Assembly (NCBI RefSeq): GCF_000208745.1
Contig: NC_030855.1
Coordinates: forward strand, 8,697,693 to 8,761,692
Length of the DNA: 64,000 nucleotides
Reading direction: 5' to 3'
From: Theobroma cacao
Taxonomy: Eukaryota; Streptophyta; Magnoliopsida; Malvales; Malvaceae
Shown: piece after piece, positions 60,327 to 64,000 of the stretch
Layout of the letters: every line of letters begins with the position of its first letter
Position numbering within the stretch: position 1 is the first letter of the stretch
The notes under the pieces: model-generated
The model's input: the letters and a program-made list of their open reading frames with translations, nothing else
Databases searched by the model: none
Told to the model about the DNA's origin: nothing
Position numbers and translations under genes: made by a program

Positions 60327-63183
60327 ATAGAATTCGTCCCCGAATTCCCATCGATGTTGCATTATCAATCTCCTTCTATGATCCTACTCCTTGTTCCTTT
60401 TATGGGGAAATTCAATTTATTTACCTTGTTCACCTTCAGTTCAATTAAATGCTTTATTTATGGCAATTATCATCCTTTGGAACTGGATCAGTAATACTTT
60501 TCACAACCATGATCTCTTATATCGAGACACTAAGCATGCCTTTATCACCATTATTAAATTTGAACCATAACTTCATCTCAATTATACTGATTTCGATCAC
60601 ATATCATACTTACTTATGTATACCTAATCATCATTTTATTAATTCGCTCCGTACCAAATTTCTCAACCTTGATTCATCCATCTTATACTGGTCCATACCC
60701 TTCCTTTAATAGAGTTCCATTAAGAACTTAAACAATCCAAGGTTTACCTTCAAAGTCACTCATAACTTTAATCGTTCATTGCATGTCCGTTAACACTTTA
60801 GCTCACTGACCTCTCTGGACACTATTTCAAAATCTCCCAATTACTGAGAACCATTCTTCACTTTAGTTAGTAAAATTATCAATTTCATATATACATAGAT
60901 ACATGCATTTTCAAATGTCAACATCTCTCTTTATATATAGGAATCCATGTGTTCACATGCCTTGGACTACATTCCCCCTTTATTCATCCGTATCCCAATC
61001 CTAGTTTCAATATAATAATTCTTATAGTGCATGTCAACCTTCTTATTATACTTGTGTATAACTTCATATCATTCATATCATTTCCAACCATATGTTTGAG
61101 TTTCCTTATACTATATATCATTCATCACAATGTCATCTCCATTGAATTATAATCTATTATGCGTGTATGCTTTATAATCCTATTGATGCCTCAAAGATTT
61201 ATCTCAACTTGATCATTGCATCTCATGCAATACCACAATTCCTAAGAGTCATCCTTTTGTCCTTAATCATCTTTCATGCCTCTATATTACCTTGTATCTT
61301 TCTTGCATTACGATATTGATTTGTCACTTAAGACTCGAACCCATTTGAATCATGTATGCCTTAAGCATTTTCGAATTCCAATTTCCATAATATATTAGGA
61401 AAGTTTCATTATCTGACTTCATTTTCAAGGTCAACTTCTATCATCCTTTGTTCCACTCCTTCATATGAACATAACATCATTCTTCCTTAACTAATTTATA
61501 AATTGTACTTGAAATTGTAAAACTTAAAACTAGATTCTCCTCAAGTATTTTTCAATATTAATACTAATATCACTCTCAGCTTACAGCTTCCTTTTTATAA
61601 TCACATAACTTAGTGCTTGCTTTAACGAGATCCAGAGCAAAACTTCTCTTGAGTATTTCCTTGGGAATATCTATCTTAAACTTATGTCTCACAGCATGTG
61701 ATCCCTTAACTTGTGATTTAGCCGTTAGGCTTCTCAGCAAGTTTTAAAAATTTTACGTTTCATACTTGCTGTGTATGATTAGAATCTCTTCTCAAAGATG
61801 TTTATGTATTCCTAAAACACTTACTCTTAAAGATATATAAATACGTACTCATCCATTCAATCCCTAACTCATCTTCATAGGTTTCTAGGGTGTCACACAA
61901 TTAGCCTCATGTTGTTACTAACCCTTGTCATTTTATTGTATCAAAACAGATATTACAAATTCTCGTAATGATATTCTATATAAACTGATTTTCTATACGA
62001 GTCTCGTAATTCTTCCTTCACACTTTCATTACTTGGTAAGTCATCTCAATATAGTCATTTCAAGAATCTTTAAATTTTTTTCTTTTAATTATATGCCCAA
62101 ATATAAGGCAATAAAGAAGTTTTTCAATTCATTTGGGTAAACATTCTCTAGAATATTCAACACTCCTAGATAACAAAACACAATGACCAATAACCAAAAT
62201 TCAATTTGTAAGCTCATTATCGTGTCACTCCCATCTTACTCATGCATCATAGGCATGAGGTATTCGGAGCATTACAGCGTTGAACAGTCAATGCTGAAAT
62301 ACTGTAGCTATTAGAAATTTTCTCATCAAAGCTATTTGTTTGCATTCAAAGTCACCACATCAATCATTCTCAACTAGTGGTTTCCCTTCTAGATATAATT
62401 ATGAGTTCCATAAGTATAGGTACCTTTTATTTTCTTGTCATACACACTAAGCCAGTTTAATACTTTCATTTCATGTCATCTTTTGACTTTTATCAACATT
62501 CATAAAATTCCACCTCAAAACATCCTTTCCATACAGTGTAATAAATTCATGATACATATACCACTCCACACATAAGTTGCTTACTATCTACAATTTTCCT
62601 CAAATTTATCGTCATCCCTATCCAATTATCTTCATTGTCTTATACTCCAATAATTTTATTGACTTTCGATATAATTAACTACAAAAATAGCCCAGCTTTC
62701 TCCTCACTTTATTCTCGCAATCCTTACTGAATCAAAATTTTATATTCCCCATATTCCATAATTTAACTTCATTGGGGTATATTTGGCCCAACTATTGCCT
62801 CATAGTATCATAACATCACTGAATAATCCCCTTCATGCTTAAATTACAATCATTAACGTAATCACATTATCCATTCCGAATGTCATTTATAACCTTATTG
62901 CTTCATTCTATAACCTTCCTCAATAATTATATTACCAATTTATCCCTATCATACTAAAGATTCCCATATACATTCAGTTACTTAAATAGCCATTTTATAA
63001 TACATTCTAGTCATATACTTTTAAAAGCTAAACTATTTTTACTTCTTTGTACAGATCATTATTATGTCTTTTACACAACATCTACTTAGAGTTAAGGTAG
63101 TGTAAAATCCTACGAAAATATTACATGTCCTTGGGATCATCATCTTAATTTGATATTATCGAAAGATTCTACTTCGAGTCCTC
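60327..63183 (-). other. Noncoding interior of E2
   Basis: AT-rich, homologous to the interior of element D and lacking the LTR-B2 insertion. No conserved coding sequence seen; + strand frames at 60449, 60949 and 61925 are short and have no counterpart in D that I could confirm. Confidence 0.65.
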
Positions 63184-63654
63184 CTAAAGATCCTTTTCCG
63201 GGTTTTCCTCCTCCTGAGATTTTTTTCTTCGCTTTTCAATCCAGGCTTGTTGTCTTCTCCTAATTTCCTCGGCACTCACCGGTGCAGCATTTTTTCCACA
63301 TCCAGGAGGAAAATGGCGTACAACGTTTACCCCCTTCCTAAGATGAATATCTCCCCTTGCAATTGCCTTCCTCGTATGTTCTCTATGGTACCCTTCGGAT
63401 TGTTTTAAAAGGAAATCTATTTCAGTTTTCAAAATATTGGAGTTACTCTTACTTTCAAAATTCTGGCTACTCTCAAAGCTTTCCTTATTATGAACCCATT
63501 CTGCTAAGTTCAGAGGAATTCTGTTATTAGGAATTCGGGATGGACCACCTTCCGAATCACCTAGATCAGGGTGCCATTTGCTTCTAGCCGTAGAATCTAG
63601 AGATCCCTCGCTATCACTATGAGAGGTATCGAGACTACCACCTCTTCTAGACAT
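63184..63654 (-). CDS. Conserved small ORF of E2, function unknown (156 aa)
   Basis: Begins MSRRGGSLDTSHSD; this Met, not the one 9 codons upstream, is chosen because the homologue in element D starts at the same residue. N-terminal third: Ser/Asp/Gly-rich, then KWHPDLGDSEGGPSRIP. Middle: acidic and Ser-rich, then an amphipathic-looking KTEIDFLLKQSEGYHREHTR. C-terminal: ARGDIHLRKGV, PPGCGKNAAPVSAEEIRRRQ and a highly charged tail EKRRKKSQEEENPEKDL. No signal peptide, membrane segment, zinc knuckle or catalytic motif. It sits about 270 bp inside the primer-binding site, where gag normally lies, in an element without pol. It may be a remnant or novel Gag-like protein. The frame is intact for 156 codons. 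Confidence 0.6.
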   Translation of the reverse strand: MSRRGGSLDTSHSDSEGSLDSTARSKWHPDLGDSEGGPSRIPNNRIPLNLAEWVHNKESFESSQNFESKSNSNILKTEIDFLLKQSEGYHREHTRKAIARGDIHLRKGVNVVRHFPPGCGKNAAPVSAEEIRRRQQAWIEKRRKKSQEEENPEKDL

Positions 63655-63775
63655 GGTGTGTATGTCACCAGTGCACCTCAAAACCTATATGCAATCAAAT
63701 AGTAATTGTTTAATTATTTATGCATCTCAAAAGTAGGTAGATTTCTATATGTAGATGCATACATTCTATTCAATC

Positions 63776-63816
63776 TAACCTAACTTAACTTAACTTAACT
63801 TATCTTAACTTAACTG
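63776..63816. repeat. TTAAC short tandem repeat
   Basis: About eight imperfect TTAAC units in the E2 leader between primer-binding site and ORF. Confidence 0.9.
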
Positions 63817-63921
63817 GACTTGGGGCCACGCAGTGTTAGTGTGGATTCCTTAAAACAACTTTAAAACCAAAGACTTTAAAATCCAATGCTTTAAAATCAA
63901 AATATCTGATCTTTAAACCAT

Positions 63922-63933
63922 GCTCTGATACCA
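63922..63933 (-). other. E2 primer-binding site
   Basis: Minus strand TGGTATCAGAGC, a perfect match to the plant initiator tRNA-Met site, 8 bases from the LTR. Confidence 0.9.
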
Positions 63934-63941
63934 ATCTAAAT

Positions 63942-64000
63942 TGTCACGACCCGGAACTCCCCATCAGGCTCGTGACAACCGCCACGAGGCCTCGACAGAC
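63942..64000 (-). repeat. E2 5' LTR, first 59 bp
   Basis: + strand TGTCACGACCCGGAACTCCC, family E, with the terminal inverted repeat TGTCACG (63942-63948) and CGTGACA (63971-63977). Continues beyond the window. Confidence 0.9.

Larger units (their letters stand above)
56974..64000 (-). mobile_element. Element E2, pol-less LTR element, right LTR off-window
   Basis: Minus strand: 5' LTR from 63942 onward, primer-binding site 63933-63922, leader with TTAAC repeats, small ORF 63654-63184, noncoding interior, polypurine tract 59965-59951, 3' LTR 59950-56974. The interior is homologous to that of element D but the LTRs are of family E. No polymerase genes. TSD cannot be tested because the right end is outside; AATAA (56969-56973) is the left flank. 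Confidence 0.8.

Overview
This window is a plant nuclear repeat landscape, most likely centromeric or pericentromeric, from a eudicot I cannot name. I see no ordinary host gene, tRNA or rRNA. Almost all of it can be assigned to LTR retrotransposons inserted into one another and into a tandem satellite of about 170 bp. Supporting evidence is plant Ty1/Copia (Sirevirus-like) and Ty3/Gypsy proteins, primer-binding sites complementary to initiator tRNA-Met, polypurine tracts, TG...CA LTR ends and matching 5-bp target-site duplications (TSDs). Three runs of N (6893-7628, 12982-13506, 17747-18667) all lie inside LTRs.

Layout. 1-2246: the last part of an LTR-B copy, sitting in an LTR-C copy that occupies 2247-3249 and 25796-27111. 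That LTR-C copy is split by Copia-1 (3250-25790, TSD ACATA). Copia-1 carries a solo LTR-E (6505-9405, TSD GAGTC) and a gag-only Gypsy-1 (11505-22976, TSD AAAAT); Gypsy-1 in turn holds a truncated Gypsy-2 (17620-22510). 27112-43483: satellite, interrupted by Copia-2 (28171-38345, minus strand, TSD CAATA) and a solo LTR-C (38635-41790, TSD AAAAG). 43484-56552: element D, a minus-strand element without pol; its LTR and interior carry solo LTR-Bs (45988-48597, TSD ACTAA; 49796-52072, TSD ATTCT/ATTCC). 56553-64000: an LTR-E fragment (E1) interrupted by element E2, whose 5' LTR runs off the window.

Coding content. All coding content is retroelement-derived. Both Copia copies are dead. Copia-1 has lost protease and integrase through an internal deletion; Copia-2 keeps gag, protease, integrase, RT, RNase H and a third ORF but has many stops and frameshifts. 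Gypsy-1 has gag plus only the start of protease (TR-GAG-like). Gypsy-2 has gag plus integrase remnants. D and E2 have no recognisable polymerase but share one small ORF just inside the primer-binding site, open over 156 codons in E2 (63184-63654). That ORF, the satellite, the conserved hairpins in the LTRs and the exchange of LTRs between related interiors are the points most worth following up.
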